The notes under the pieces: model-generated
Database searches by the model: none
Told to the model about the DNA's origin: nothing
What the model saw: the letters and a program-made list of their open reading frames with translations, nothing else
From: Cladocopium goreaui
Taxonomy: Eukaryota > Sar > Dinophyceae > Suessiales > Symbiodiniaceae
Direction: 5' to 3'
DNA length: 64,000 nucleotides
Assembly (NCBI GenBank): GCA_947184155.2
Contig: CAMXCT020006565.1
Location: 93,771-157,770, forward strand
Position numbers and translations under genes: made by a program
Shown here: one piece after another, positions 1 to 11,230 of the stretch
How the letters are laid out: every line of letters begins with the position of its first letter
Position numbering within the stretch: position 1 is the stretch's first letter

Positions 1-2600
1 AAATAGGATTGCAGCACTCGCTTTTTGGTTGGAAGGCCTACAGAGTAAGTCAGATGTGTAACACAGTGGACTCAATAATCGTTGCCAAAACTGTGTTTGT
101 TTTGCGACTTTGTCTGAAGATAAAGTACCCCAACAAACCATTGTTTATGATCATTTTCCCTATGTAAATTGCCATTTCCAATGATGGTATAACTTATTTT
201 CAGACAAATCCAATATCATCTTACGGTTATAATAGTTACATTACATTGCCATAATACCATCATATCATACGTGGTGTTTGCCATAATGTCCCCATGGACC
301 AATCCCCAAGCCTCGTGTACTTCCTGGGCTTGACTGTCCTCCTGCTCCTCCAGGAATCGGCAGTCAAAGGTTGGTGATGTTGGTGGAAAAGTGGAGTTGA
401 ACTCAGTTAACAAGAAGCTGCTAAGCTCAGAAAACCAGCAAAATATGTCGAAATAGTGAAAGTTTGTGATTCATACTATTAGTAGACTGTTGATAAGGCA
501 GAAAAAAAAAAACTGCCAAACTGGCTGACAATGCTGTTCTTGAGCCTCACCCTGCCATTGCAACACATCCCAGTCCTGCGGTGGATGCAACTTCTTTTCA
601 TTCTCCGGCCTAGCTGAGCTACCAATTGGGCCATGTTTTTGTCAGGAAAAAACTGACAGTTCTCAGGATTTGGGGTTCCACATTTGAGACAACCCCTCTC
701 AAATAACCGAGAATCAAGCGGTATAAATCTGTGGTGGCCTAACCTGCCGAAGAAAAAATAAGCGAATGTGTCCATGTTTACTTGGCAAGTCATCTACTAA
801 AGGGGGATTCAGCAACGGGATTTGTGGCATCAAACTTCCGGCCAGTGCTCGGACGAATCCGGGATGAAGCATCAAACTTCCTGCCAATGCTCGGACGTCT
901 GACAAGCCAAGAGACTCTCCGGCCGATTCCACGTCGAGACTGCTCAAAGGCCTGACATCATGTTCACGTGTCACAAACAGTTTCAGATCTTGAGGGAAGA
1001 TGCTTCAACATGCTTTGAGGTGTCAAGAAAAATCAGAAAAATATCCCATCTTCTTGAAACAAAGAAACATCCAATCTGATTCGTCTAACCCCAAGCCGTT
1101 GTGCCAGGGTGGCCCATATTGGCCCATGATCAATTGATGGCTTGACCTCCAAACTTGTTGGTTCTACCACCATTGTCATTGCTCGTCCCATCTTCGGGAG
1201 TCTATCACCATGCAGCACTTAAGGTAAAAAAACTCCAGGAAGTCATTCGTGTTGTTGGTATGTGTATATATATATACTGACATCAACATACATGTATTCA
1301 GTCCACACACACAAAAAAAAAGTCTGCCTCAAAATGTTTGAACCCCGAACTAGATTCTTGAACTCTGCAAATAGATCTGCAAATCTTAGCCATTTCTGTA
1401 CATCGGTAGCTCCCTTTGAACCATCCCACTCGTAGCCTTGAGAATCTCCACAAGCCCCGGCCGCTCCCCCTGCAGCCCCTGGCGGAAGCGTTTTGACCAT
1501 GAAGGCATGGGGTAGCTGTGGTTGGGCTCCCAATTCAGATATTGATATACACATATATATATATAACTGTATCCTCCAAAAAATGAAGGTATGGTTCAAA
1601 GTTCCAAAGTTCGTGCTTTCATGGGACTGCACAAGATCTGTTGGTCCCCTCACTAAAGGCTTGACATGGCTTGACTGAGCCACAGACCACGACCGCAAAA
1701 GTCGCTTTCAAAATGTGCCTACCGTATCCTCCTACATGATTCTTCTAATGAAAATTATCGATTCAGGGTCCTTTTCCCACAGCTCAGTTCATCAAGAGAT
1801 ACCCCCTCTAGGACAACCTAGGCTCTTCCGAAAGGCCCCCCTTGGCTGTGTCCCAAAAATGGGGATACCCAAAAAATGCTCCGCGCTTTCGCCTTTCCGC
1901 CGGCAAGGAGCGCAGGGCAAGCGCGGAGACGGGTCGGAGGCGGGGCCACATGTTCTTCCAGGAACAGCAGCTGCTGTCTATGGCTAATGTCTTCGATACT
2001 CCAAGAAAATCTGATGTCATTGCTATCACCTCTGGGATATAATGACCACCTTGTGTTTGTTCAACTGTTTGTTCCCTTTTCCCATTTCGCAGTTGACAAA
2101 AATGAACCACACCACACCACGAAACCGAAGTTTAGTCATCAATGGCCCAAGGAAATTGATGCGAACATAGAATATGGAGATGTATTTCCCACCTCAACCG
2201 CCCATCATCGTGTTCAGAATTTCAGCTAACAAAGATGTATAGATTGAAAATTGAAAATACCCAGACTTTTGAGTTGCAAATCAAGTCATCTTCTCGTCGA
2301 TGCTCATGGTTCTTCTGTTGCTTGTCGTGTGAAAGCTGCCAAAATTTTCTTCAAGTCTCAGATGGTGCTGATAATATCTCCAACCCCAAGTCCTTCCCCT
2401 TTCAATGCTCTAGGAAATACCAAAGCACTGCTGGGAGGCCCAAGAATATCTAGCTACGATTCGTACTACTGAAGCCCTAAGCAACGCTGCCTTTGTGATC
2501 TCTGGGGATCCCAATGGAGATTGGGCCCAGAACCGTTGGTAAACCCAGAAATCACCATCACTGGTTGCTGGTTTCAACCCCTCTGAAAAATATTAGTTAA
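1..2600. other. Stretch without a recognised gene
   Basis: I find no exon, domain or RNA gene here that I can defend on either strand. Short open stretches exist, but their translations show no family motif. Visible features are small TA and A runs, for example near 1,267 and 1,549, and a G/C-richer patch around 1,880-1,960. The region is probably intergenic or intronic DNA 3' of the minus-strand gene that begins at about 2.65 kb. Confidence 0.5.
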
Positions 2601-2649
2601 TGATAAGGATTATCCCAGATACTATGGAAAATAAAAAATGTTCCAAACC

Positions 2650-2872
2650 ACCAACCAGATCAGAATCAGCACATCCGAATCTCGCCACCCCGCCTCTGCA
2701 GTTTGGCCTGAATCTCTTCGAAGCTCGAGGCTTTGCCAATCTGGAAGGCCAGGGAGTTGATCATGGGGAAACCACCCCTGGGCCCCTCCCCACAGTGCGC
2801 CGGCCTGCAAACCAGCCCCGATATGTTCACAGACCGTCCAAGTCCATTCGAACTGGTCCATGTAGAAAGGAC
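2650..2872 (-). CDS. UDP-glycosyltransferase, C-terminal exon(s) (partial)
   Basis: Read on the minus strand from 2872, after a CCTAG acceptor-like site, the translation contains FYMDQFEWTWTVCEHIGAGL. This matches the 'P-F-x-DQ-x-W...GAG' block that follows the donor-sugar motif of GT1 UDP-glycosyltransferases. About 80 bases further on, in another frame, a second stretch reads INSLAFQIGKASSFEEIQAK, which suits the family's C-terminal helices. A splice or an indel must lie between the two near 2,790. GT1 enzymes move a sugar from a UDP-sugar to a small acceptor such as a sterol, lipid or phenolic. These are the most 3' of a set of collinear exons (3.37, 3.60, 4.98 and 5.49 kb). The exact splice sites are my guess. 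Confidence 0.6.
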
Positions 2873-3368
2873 CTAGGGCAGAAGCCATGAACTGTCTGTA
2901 AAACGATAGGGCACCTCAAACTTTGACGCTTCGGGCAACAAGATATGGTGGCCAAAGGTTTGAGTTGGACATAGCCTTAAGCCCCAAAAACGTTGTACTG
3001 TGTTTCTGCAATACCAACACTATAAACCGCCAACATAAGCACCCCAGCAATCGACGTTTTTGTGGTTCGTCTCACCAGTGCTTTCAAGAAAGCAAGTACC
3101 ACTATGGCTGATGCATCTGAGAGCCCGGGCAGCAAAGCATGGGTATGCTGCACACCAGCGACTCCTCAAGCTGCTCTGAGGGCGAGGATGGATATGACTG
3201 TAATCTGGAGGCCTCAACAGTGTTGTAACAGAGGTTCAGTGGTGCAAAAATCACTCATATCACAAACCTAGTATTTGGGTTGTTTGATTGGGGTGGACTC
3301 TTTTTTCAGACACCAAACCAGGTAAACACTCCATGTTTCCCAGAATTCCTCAGTGACGAAATCTCAAC

Positions 3369-3432
3369 CCAAGCTGCGATCCAAGTGTCTGTGGTGCTGT
3401 TCGCACCCATGTGACTCAGGAAGCATCGCACC
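3369..3432 (-). CDS. UDP-glycosyltransferase exon with donor-binding HMG motif
   Basis: After an acceptor-like CTTCCAG the minus strand reads VRCFLSHMGANSTTDTWIAA. The SH-x-G-x-NS core is the most diagnostic part of the GT1 UDP-glycosyltransferase signature and contacts the nucleotide sugar. The exon ends at about 3369, just before GTTGAG, which could be a donor. It lies between exons carrying the preceding and following family motifs, in the right order and on the same strand. This is the strongest single piece of evidence that the 2.6-5.6 kb region is a real, intron-split host gene. Confidence 0.75.
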
Positions 3433-3601
3433 CTGGAAGGTCATCCCAGTGATCCCACTGATCCCCTGCGGTGCTATGCACTGGATCTGTTTGGTTTGGG
3501 CCATTTAGTTTGGTTTTTATGGGATGATTCCATTTTTGGATACCCAAGTTTGATCCATGCTCCCTGCGAAAAACATCGAAAAACCCGTCAGATTGCCGCC
3601 T

Positions 3602-3631
3602 CTCACACTTCAGGACATCTGCCTGTTTGTG
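3602..3631 (-). CDS. Possible micro-exon of the UDP-glycosyltransferase
   Basis: Between a CAG and a GTGAG on the minus strand, ten codons read HKQADVLKCE. In GT1 enzymes the block just before the SH-x-G motif is W-x-PQ-x-x-VL-x-H. The Q-A-D-V-L here fits that position, and the next exon opens with VRCFLSH. The exon would be only 30 bases and lacks the usual Trp and Pro, so this is a tentative placement based on order and spacing. Confidence 0.35.
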
Positions 3632-4977
3632 CTGAAGTGTTCACACCCTGAAAACTAGGGAGATGTACAGTAATATAAAATTTACCAACAAAATGGTGGA
3701 TTCAAACGATGTAACCAGCAAGAACCAGTGACCTTTTTCACAATCCAATCCCCACAGTTTCAGTAAGACCAGGTGAAATCAAATGTCTTTGATTCCAGCT
3801 TTCAAGATTTTTTTGCCCAAGATTCTCTTGGGTTCAACCCCCAAACTTTGATACCAATCATCATTTATCAAGTATATTTATCAAGTATATCCCCATATAT
3901 TTGATGCTTCAACCTCATATTTGGTCGTGAAATTTCCCCATACCCCCTGGGAATCAAACATGGCAATTGAAAATCCCTGTGGCCGTTCGCCATGGAGGTT
4001 TCGTTGGCAAAATCATCAAACTATAGCTGGGTGATTTTCCAGCAAGCCACGTTTGATGAGACCCGAGGGTAATCACCAACCAAATGCTGTGCCTGTGGTA
4101 CGAAACGTTCCACCCGCCATCGCCCCAAAGCGGGCCGTTCGCTGGGAAGGAAGCTTTGCAGCTCGTCGGGTAAGACCTTGATTCCACCCCCAGGTCACCC
4201 CCATGGGGATTGGAGGGATGGAAATCAACAGAAATATTCACGGTTGTTGTTGATGCCCCGCCCAATAACATAGAATATATGGTGATTGAAGCAACCAATT
4301 TATGGCAGTGGCTCAGCTTTCTTGGGGGATTTCACCAAAGTTCTAGGGGTCTATATGAGATGTACTCGGATAACCCCTCAACAATAAGGGTTTGTGTCTT
4401 GTGCTTACCACGAACAACCACGGCAAATCTCATGAGGATTTGGCTGACACCTGATGAGAACCAAAAAACCCTTTGAAAGTCACTTGGGAATATCCTGGCA
4501 GCGGATCAAGTCGGTCAAGTCGTCGGTCACAAGGCTTGGATGGTCCAAGACAAAAAAGGCCCGAACTCTGTGCTACCTAAGAAGTCTTAAAGATTGACAA
4601 GCACCCAATTGGACATTGGAAAGTTGAAGGTAGACTTCAAGAAAACATCGCCTACCAAAGCATGTGGACATGCTGATACCTGCAACAGTTCTAGCCCATG
4701 AGTATCCTTACCATCGGCTTGTGATAGCACCAAAAGGAGTAAAAATCCACGTTTTTATCAACGATCCAAGGGGTTTCCGTAAGCCACAGCTCATCTGTGA
4801 AATCCAACAACAGGTAGACACAACTTGAAACTGGAGACTTGTTCATCAAATGAAAATGGGTCAATTTTCAAGGCACTGGGACCCACAACCTTTATTCATG
4901 TCTACTGTCAACCCATCCATTTTTGGGGCTCCGCAATTGTGACCCATAGCCAAATGCTGATCCTTTCACCTCACGTT

Positions 4978-5075
4978 TCCGTCCAAAGTACCCATAGGAC
5001 ACGCCATTTGTCACCACCATCTAGCGCTTTGGCTAGCTTTTCAATCATCTCCTCTCTCGTCCACGGATGAAATTT
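4978..5075 (-). CDS. UDP-glycosyltransferase internal exon
   Basis: The minus strand encodes WTREEMIEKLAKALDGGDKW followed by RVLWVL. In GT1 UDP-glycosyltransferases a helix of the form 'l..l..al.....' followed by 'fLWvl' comes directly after the VYVxFGS strand, which is in the next upstream exon at 5,491-5,556. Both ends are approximate. A CGTGAG on the 3' side could be the donor; no clean AG acceptor is obvious on the 5' side. Confidence 0.6.
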
Positions 5076-5490
5076 GCCAGGAATGGTAAGTCGGTAAGTC
5101 ATTGGGAATGTTTAACTAATATGGTTAAAAAAAAAAAACATATATCATCCCCACTATGGGTTTGTCTAAAAAGGTGGTAGCTCTAACATACTTCCTTTTT
5201 GAGGGTATCCCTCATGTTCAGATGCACCCCTATTACCATAAACGGGCGGGATTCAAGTCATCCCTAAATGGTACTAGTAGGTGTTTATGGCATTGATTTT
5301 ACCACAATATTGTCCTTGGCTTCCTCTTCAAAGTGAAATCAAAATGCCACCATTGACAAAGCAGTGTTTGCACATTCAAAAAGGCCTGGAACTTCCGAAT
5401 GGACATGTGGGGAACTTCAGTGTCCATGAATTTTGCAAAGCCAAAAAAGCCGTGAAGCTGCCACTGACCCGGGTCCTTGCTTGGTCTCAC

Positions 5491-5556
5491 AATGCTTCCA
5501 AAAGCAACATACACGATTGGACCCGTGTCTTCTTCACCTGCCAGCTGATCCAAAAA
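5491..5556 (-). CDS. UDP-glycosyltransferase exon with VYVAFGS motif
   Basis: The minus strand reads FLDQLAGEEDTGPIVYVAFG followed by SI, then GTGAGA, a good GT donor. 'P-x-VY-x-FGS' is the conserved strand that opens the C-terminal nucleotide-sugar domain in GT1 enzymes. The stretch just upstream (5,560-5,650) reads PIDKDLLDWLFSSSADS in a different frame, resembling the inter-domain linker of the family ('DLLxWL'). An exon boundary or an indel therefore lies around 5,557. Confidence 0.65.
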
Positions 5557-6299
5557 TGCTCAGTCCAGCAAGGCGTCGACAGGAGTCAGCCGAGCTGCTG
5601 AAGAGCCAGTCCAAGAGATCTTTGTCAATGGGTGCCAAGGTCGCCTGCACGGCGGACATCTGAAGCCTGATGCATTGATACTAAGAATGATCATGATGAT
5701 AATAACAACAATAATAACAATAACACGAAAAAGTTGCGATAATGATAATTTCAATATCAACATTCGTAGTAATAATCATCATGACAACAAACATGATAAT
5801 GGTTAGGATGATCTTAATAATGCTGAGAACCTATAAATCCGAATAATACTCATATCATAGATTTGGCAAATCCCTGCCAAAGTAGGTCGCAACTCACTGC
5901 AAGGAACCCGCCCTCAACATCCGCGACGCACGGACCTCGAAGCTTTCACGGTTCCTCTGCAAACAACCGTTCTCCTGACACGCCGATCCCACAATGACTC
6001 ATGGCGTTCTTGGACAATGCCAGGTCAAATGGAGTCGGAGCCTCTACTGTTGGCTGAGAAATCCTCATGCTTCCAGACCATCGTCAAAAAAGATGTGAAT
6101 GATTCTAAGTTGCGTCCTTCAACAAAATTGGAGAGCTCAGAGTTCAAACTTGAAATAACCAAACTCTCCAGAGTTGGTTTGGTGACCAAAACTTAAAGAT
6201 TCAGAGGGCAGGTCTCAAAATGTTCCAAAATGCCAATTGAATATGAATCTTTGACCAGGATATTTTGGGTATAGACTGTTTTGTGGACAGAACCAACCA

Positions 6300-6435
6300 A
6301 ACCTGCTGAAATTCGACGGACCGACATCGCTCCATCGGTTTAGGAAGAGGCAGCAGCGGGCTGCAGAAAAGGATCCGCTCCCTGCCAATCAGCTGGCTAA
6401 TAGCGGCTATGGACCCAAATTCTAGACCGCCTGAC
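6300..6435 (-). CDS. Possible N-terminal exon of the UDP-glycosyltransferase
   Basis: The minus strand has an open stretch reading IGRERILFCSPLLPLPKPM. An 'ySPxLxPxPxdw' block occurs near the end of the N-terminal acceptor domain in some GT1 enzymes. Position and strand fit the downstream exons, but the match is short and lacks diagnostic residues. It could equally be an exon of unrelated sequence or chance. Confidence 0.25.
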
Positions 6436-6444
6436 AAACATTCC

Positions 6445-6549
6445 TACTGTGGATGGAAGAAATCCTGCACCAGTTGATAGGTGGTTTATCCCATTATTTA
6501 TAGGGTTTCAACCATCCAAGGTGGTGCAGGATTTCTTCCATCCACAGTA
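6445..6549. repeat. Foldback element with perfect 28-bp inverted arms
   Basis: Bases 6445-6472 and 6522-6549 are exact reverse complements over 28 bases, separated by 49 bases. The arms begin TACTGTGGATGG. The structure would form a long hairpin as RNA or cruciform DNA and resembles a miniature inverted-repeat element inside an intron. No clear target-site duplication was seen. Confidence 0.85.
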
Positions 6550-6879
6550 TCATTACTATTGTACCGTACGATTTGGGTGGCTGATCAGGTCATCCAAGCT
6601 GTTCAGCCCACTGAGCTTGGCACTTCAAGGTCCGTTGGCCGACGACACTCCTTGCGCGCCAGGGGGATTTCAAGTGTCAACGGCAAGTGGGTCGAATGAC
6701 TTGAAAAATCTTAGGCCTTTGCGGCTTGAAACACCAATTTTGGTGCTTAAAACCAAGGATTGACTAACAACAGGCAAGGACACATCATCAATTAGGTAAA
6801 GATGCGTTCGCCACTTCGCCACCTTTCAAAAGGCTTGGTCGGCTGGTACCGGATATAGTCTATAGAGATACATGTATAC

Positions 6880-7080
6880 ATGTGTATACTTGTGTATACT
6901 TGATATACGATTATACGTGCCTGTATGTATGTTTATACATGCCTGTATGTATGTCTGTCGGTATGCATGTCTGTATGTCTGTATCTCTGGTATCTCTGTA
7001 TGTCTGTCTGTCTGTCTGTCTGATTGACCGACTGCCTGCCTGCCTGCCTGCCTGTATGTATGTATGTATGATCATACATG
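6880..7080. repeat. TGTATGTC / TGTCTGTC microsatellite
   Basis: An interrupted run of 4-base units (TGTA, TGTC, TGCC) spans about 200 bases. It is open in several frames on both strands only because of its composition, so no protein is called. Confidence 0.9.
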
Positions 7081-7109
7081 TTGCTACTATCTTTGATTGG
7101 AAAAACAAA

Positions 7110-7241
7110 TGGCAAAAAGCTGCTCCTGGTGCTGGCATAGATCTCAGCGACATAATCATCCCGCTTCAGGTTCTTTAAGATAGCACTGGCCACCTTGCAA
7201 GAAGGATGCGTGATTTGGGGGATGAAGTCATTATCTAACAA
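7110..7241 (-). CDS. Exon-like stretch of unknown function
   Basis: The minus strand encodes DNDFIPQITHPSCKVASAIL and continues with KNLKRDDYVAEIYASTRSSF. The amino-acid composition is that of an ordinary globular protein, unlike the surrounding AT-rich DNA. No family is recognised. It lies on the same strand as the glycosyltransferase exons and may belong to the same or a neighbouring gene. Ends are approximate. Confidence 0.3.
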
Positions 7242-7673
7242 AGAATTGGATGTGGAAGACTAGACATGATCCAATTCCGCCCGTCTTGAATTTTGGCCCA
7301 TACCCATTTGAAGATAAGTTTGAATTTTGGCCCATACCCATGTGAAGATCAAGTTTGAATTTGCTGGAAGACCAACATCGTACCGCCCAACTACAGTAGC
7401 ACAAAAGGACCTATGCACGCAAGCATGCTCGAGTTTAAGGGCCTCCGGTTCAAATATAGTGATAGTAATAAATGCATGTGAACTTGAATCAATCAAAGTC
7501 TGGCAATATAGTTGAAAGGCTGTGACGACTTTATCACAACTCCATAGTCCTTCTAGCAGCAATGAGATTTGGAAACTCCTGCACTTTCAATCCAACTTCA
7601 GCCCCAAAATTGATCTGCAATTGCCAAATAATAAATCAAATATGTATATATATATATACATACATGCTTCACT

Positions 7674-7880
7674 TCAGTGATTCCAACCTTCCGACCCTAA
7701 AAAATCACCAGCAAAAGATCTGGCCTTCAAAGGCACTTTCAGCTTTTTCGCCAGGGGAGAGGTCATGAAGCCCACCATCTCGGGTGGCATCCCAGCCACA
7801 GTGTTCATCAAACCGGTGAGGGTTAGCTCACTCGAATTCACCTCGAAGTTCGAAGAGGATTTGGAAATTTGGACGGTCAA
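7674..7880 (-). CDS. Exon-like stretch of unknown function
   Basis: The minus strand reads SSNFEVNSSELTLTGLMNTV followed by AGMPPEMVGFMTSPLAKKLK. It is compositionally protein-like, while the other strand and frames are not. No domain is recognised. It is adjacent to another such stretch at 7,884-8,105, so the two may be consecutive exons. A MITE-derived open stretch is the main alternative. Confidence 0.3.
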   Translation of the reverse strand: MTVQISKSSSNFEVNSSELTLTGLMNTVAGMPPEMVGFMTSPLAKKLKVPLKARSFAGDFLGSEGWNH

Positions 7881-7883
7881 AAG

Positions 7884-8105
7884 TCAAACCTCTTTTCGAT
7901 GTTTCCTTTGAAAAAATCTACAGCAAGAACACCATCCAGCCAAAATCCAGAGATCCCACGAAGCCAGGGCGGCTCCCACCTGTGGCAATTGACTTGGATC
8001 AACTTTCTGTTCCATAGCCTTGATAAATTCCACAGAGACACCCATGACCTTTGCCATGATCTCTGGAGCGATTTTGATCCTTAGGTCACGATGGAAGGAG
8101 ATCAA
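7884..8105 (-). CDS. Exon-like stretch of unknown function
   Basis: The minus strand reads DLRIKIAPEIMAKVMGVSVE followed by FIKAMEQKVDPSQLPQVG, which looks helical and protein-like. No family is recognised. It fits the run of minus-strand exon-like islands between 2.6 and 12.4 kb. Boundaries are not defined by convincing splice signals. Confidence 0.3.
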   Translation of the reverse strand: MISFHRDLRIKIAPEIMAKVMGVSVEFIKAMEQKVDPSQLPQVGAALASWDLWILAGWCSCCRFFQRKHRKEV

Positions 8106-8990
8106 ACATTTCGTAGACAGATTTGGAGCGAAATCCCTTGCCCTTTACACGAAAATTGATCCTGGAAAATCCACCGTTTGTAAAAAAGTCCTGCGGAAAA
8201 GCATAGCTATTTTAGTTTATTGGAGGGTACTGCTCCAAGTCTGAGAGATTCTTGGCAAGCAGAACTGCATTGACATCTGGATGAGTTAGCACGTGATGTC
8301 ACCGTGATGTCCCCGCGATGTCCAGATCATTGCGGCGCAAGATTCTGTGGTTCACCATTGGACGCACCATCCTTCGCAGTGTTCTTGTCATAATCCTGTT
8401 CCGCTTCGATCAGCTGCAGTTTTTCGTTGGGGTCAAACATCGATCAGCTGAGACCCTACAAACCATCAGGTTTCGGAGTTGCCCACTATTCACCCATAGC
8501 CATTTCCAGCAAATTATCGCGATCAGTGGGCTTGGTCACTGGGGTTTGACTCAACTGTAGGGTACCAAAAAATCCAGTGGCAACATTAAGGGTCTCAATG
8601 AGTCTCTACCAGATTCAATATATTTGGAGCAAATCCCCCCTTTTTCAGAAATATATATATATCATATCGTATATAGTTGGTTAAATATATCCGCATTGTC
8701 TCCCCATTCAAGTAGCCCTCAAAAGTGAAAAGTGCCATCCCAACTATGCAACTATGATAAGTATTGATAAGTGCGAATAAAACCATTTTTCCAATCTGTT
8801 CTCGCTCTTTAAAGGTTGCTATATGTTTCCAGTCGCTCCATGGTGGGTTTTTTGTGTCGCTGACCCACCCTCTCCCGCCTCCGGAATTCCTGGTGAGTGC
8901 ACCGGAAGCAGCCGGATCTTTTCAGCCGCACACCAAGCAGGCACCAAGTTCTGAGTTGGGAGATTCAGGGGCTAATCCCATCACCCGTTC

Positions 8991-9076
8991 ATATTAAACA
9001 CCCCATTGCATGGTCCCAAAAAAATGTGGAAATTCCCAACAAAAAACCATGGTTTCGTTTAGGGGGTGTTTAATAT
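8991..9076. repeat. Foldback element with 14-bp inverted arms
   Basis: ATATTAAACACCCC at 8991-9004 is repeated as its exact reverse complement at 9063-9076. A further inner pairing of CATGGT with ACCATG is possible. The whole is an 86-bp hairpin typical of a tiny MITE in an intron. Confidence 0.8.
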
Positions 9077-10019
9077 TAGGGGGAAAGGATAAAAATCTTT
9101 AAAAGCACCATCTTACGGGGACTTGATGGGATGTAATGGCATAGAATGGCATAGAATGGGATACATATTATATATATATATTATATATATATACTGGAAT
9201 ATATTGGGAAACTTCAGCACACGATCAAAAAAATGGCCAGTTTAGCCGGCGGGGTGACTATCGAAAATTGGGGTTTAATAAGTCTAATGTGATTTAACCA
9301 TCCTAAAATGAGATTGATATAACCACCAACATATCACATACCCCAGCTTTAGAGATCCCAATTCATGAACAGATTCAACACTAAGCCACGCTTTCTGGGA
9401 GGGAATTTAATATTAGATGGAAGATGGAAAGAGATTACACCTCTTTCCAGATGTCTTGGGACTACTCAACCAGACATGAATCATGTCGCCCAAGTCAAGC
9501 CATATCCAAAGACTCACCCAACAATTGGTCACAAGCATCAAAGAAGTGCGCAAAAGGTATTTCACCACGTAGTTTTTCGTGTGCATGTGTGTGTGTGTGT
9601 CATTTCAATCCATTTCAAGCCTTCCTGGCATATCAAGCATATCGCTGCTAAGTCACATTCATCATGCAGAAGCCATCACACACGACGACCTTTCGTGAAA
9701 GCACAAGAGCTAGGCAGTAAACTCAAATTTAGATGGCCTAAAATAAAACAGGCCCAAAAAAAAAGCTCACGTTATCATCATTCCCATTCAGACTGGCCAT
9801 CAGTAGGGTATCCCCAAATTGTCAGCCAAACCCACAAGTTTTGCAAGATGCAATTGGTACTTGAGCGCGCGACATCTGGCTTCACACTACCTGAAGAAAG
9901 CGGTTCTCAGGACCAATGGTATCTTCTTGAAATACCAAAAAGGGCTCTGTCTCAAAACCTGGGATACGCCAATTTATGGCGGTTTTGGTCGGAAAAAGAT
10001 AGAAAACTTACTGTATCAT

Positions 10020-10225
10020 TTTCGCCCTGACATTTTGAGGTTGCAAACTTTGAGAGTGACAAGCCCATTTGAGACCAATTTGTTTAAAGGAATTGCAAGG
10101 ATGTCGAGCGTCTCGTCGGGCTCCACAAAACAGTTTTGCCATTTGAGGCGTGGCCATGCGCCCGAACAGTTCAGTTCAGTCAAGATGCAAAGCACACGGA
10201 AGCAGAAGGACATAAAGGCTGCCAT
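10020..10225 (-). CDS. Exon-like stretch of unknown function
   Basis: The minus strand encodes AWPRLKWQNCFVEPDETLDI followed by LAIPLNKLVSNGLVTLKVCN. It has the mixed hydrophobic and charged composition of a folded protein and stands out from its surroundings. No domain is recognised. It may be another exon of the minus-strand gene region. Confidence 0.3.
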
Positions 10226-10983
10226 GGGATCCTTGCATCACGCGATGGAGTCAGCATCGATGTAGCTGCAACGGACCCAACACGCACATGTTGTGAACAG
10301 TTTTGATTGGAAATTTAGGCAAGGTTGCAATAACGTATTCAACTTCCTCGGTCAAAAACTTTTACAACCGAAGGCATCTGCGCCCATCTCCTGCTTCTTT
10401 TCTGAGTACTCAGCCATACACCTGCATCAAGTTCAAAAAGCTGAGGCAGTTCAAGAGCTGATTTGCTTCCTGAAACTGAAATGCACTGGAAAACACTCCG
10501 TTCGCTGCCTGAACACATGTAGGAACAGTGTGGAGCCACCCTCTGATTGCTCCGTACCAGAGCTGCGCACAATGGCCCGAAAACCATCCTGTCGTGCCAG
10601 GACTTCATTTTTGGCGATGCCATGTGGTTCGAAATGTTTCAACCGACAAGCCGAGTTTGTATCATTCTCGCTCCAAGTTCTTAAGTTCAACAAACATCAG
10701 CCACCCAAATCCTTCGCTTCCCCGCTCCTCGATCGTTGCGAAGAAGGGAGAACTCACGCACTCATCGCCCTCGGTGACGTGTAGCTCCCCCAGGTTCTTG
10801 AGCTCTTCCTAGTGACGCATCAAGGGCAAAAAAACCGGGCAAAATGAGTACATATTATAGATTTGACATGTACAACATATACATTTATATATATAACACA
10901 ATGTGTATTTACATACATATATTTATATATTTACATAGTGTATAATGTAGAATCTTTGGGTGTCCTGAGAGAAATTGTGACAA

Positions 10984-11230
10984 TTACAAAAAATAGTGAG
11001 GTTCATGGGGTGTTACTTTTGCATCATTTGGGAAAGAATGTCTCGGCAATGCCAAAACACTCGTAACTTCCAGTCTGATGCACTTGTACAGGCTGTCCTC
11101 ATCCTCCTTCATACAAGCAAAGTGTATCTTGTAGTTTGGACGCCCTTTAAACCATTGGCCTGTCAAGTTGAAGCGAGAATCACTCCTGCTACGAGACTTG
11201 TTCCCAACAGGGCAAGCAGCAATTGCTGCT
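10984..11230 (-). CDS. Exon-like stretch of unknown function
   Basis: The minus strand reads RFNLTGQWFKGRPNYKIHFA followed by CMKEDEDSLYKCIRLEVTSV. It is protein-like but unassigned. Its strand matches the other exon-like islands. Splice sites are not defined. Confidence 0.3.

Noticed and set aside
535-545. GGCTCAAG on the minus strand, possible spliced-leader relic
   Set aside because: The bases before it (GTGAG) do not match the leader and there is no element boundary here. The same 8-mer near 13,054 was rejected for the same reason; such chance hits are expected in 64 kb.
3820-3850. GGGTTCAACCCCC as a possible tRNA T-arm
   Set aside because: No matching acceptor, D-arm or anticodon stem can be folded around it. 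No tRNA, rRNA or snRNA gene was found in the window.
9365-10030. 221-codon open stretch on the plus strand
   Set aside because: The translation is a patchwork of His/Ser/Lys runs and a GTGTGT repeat (VHVCVCV), without any motif, and the better coding signal in part of it is on the other strand.
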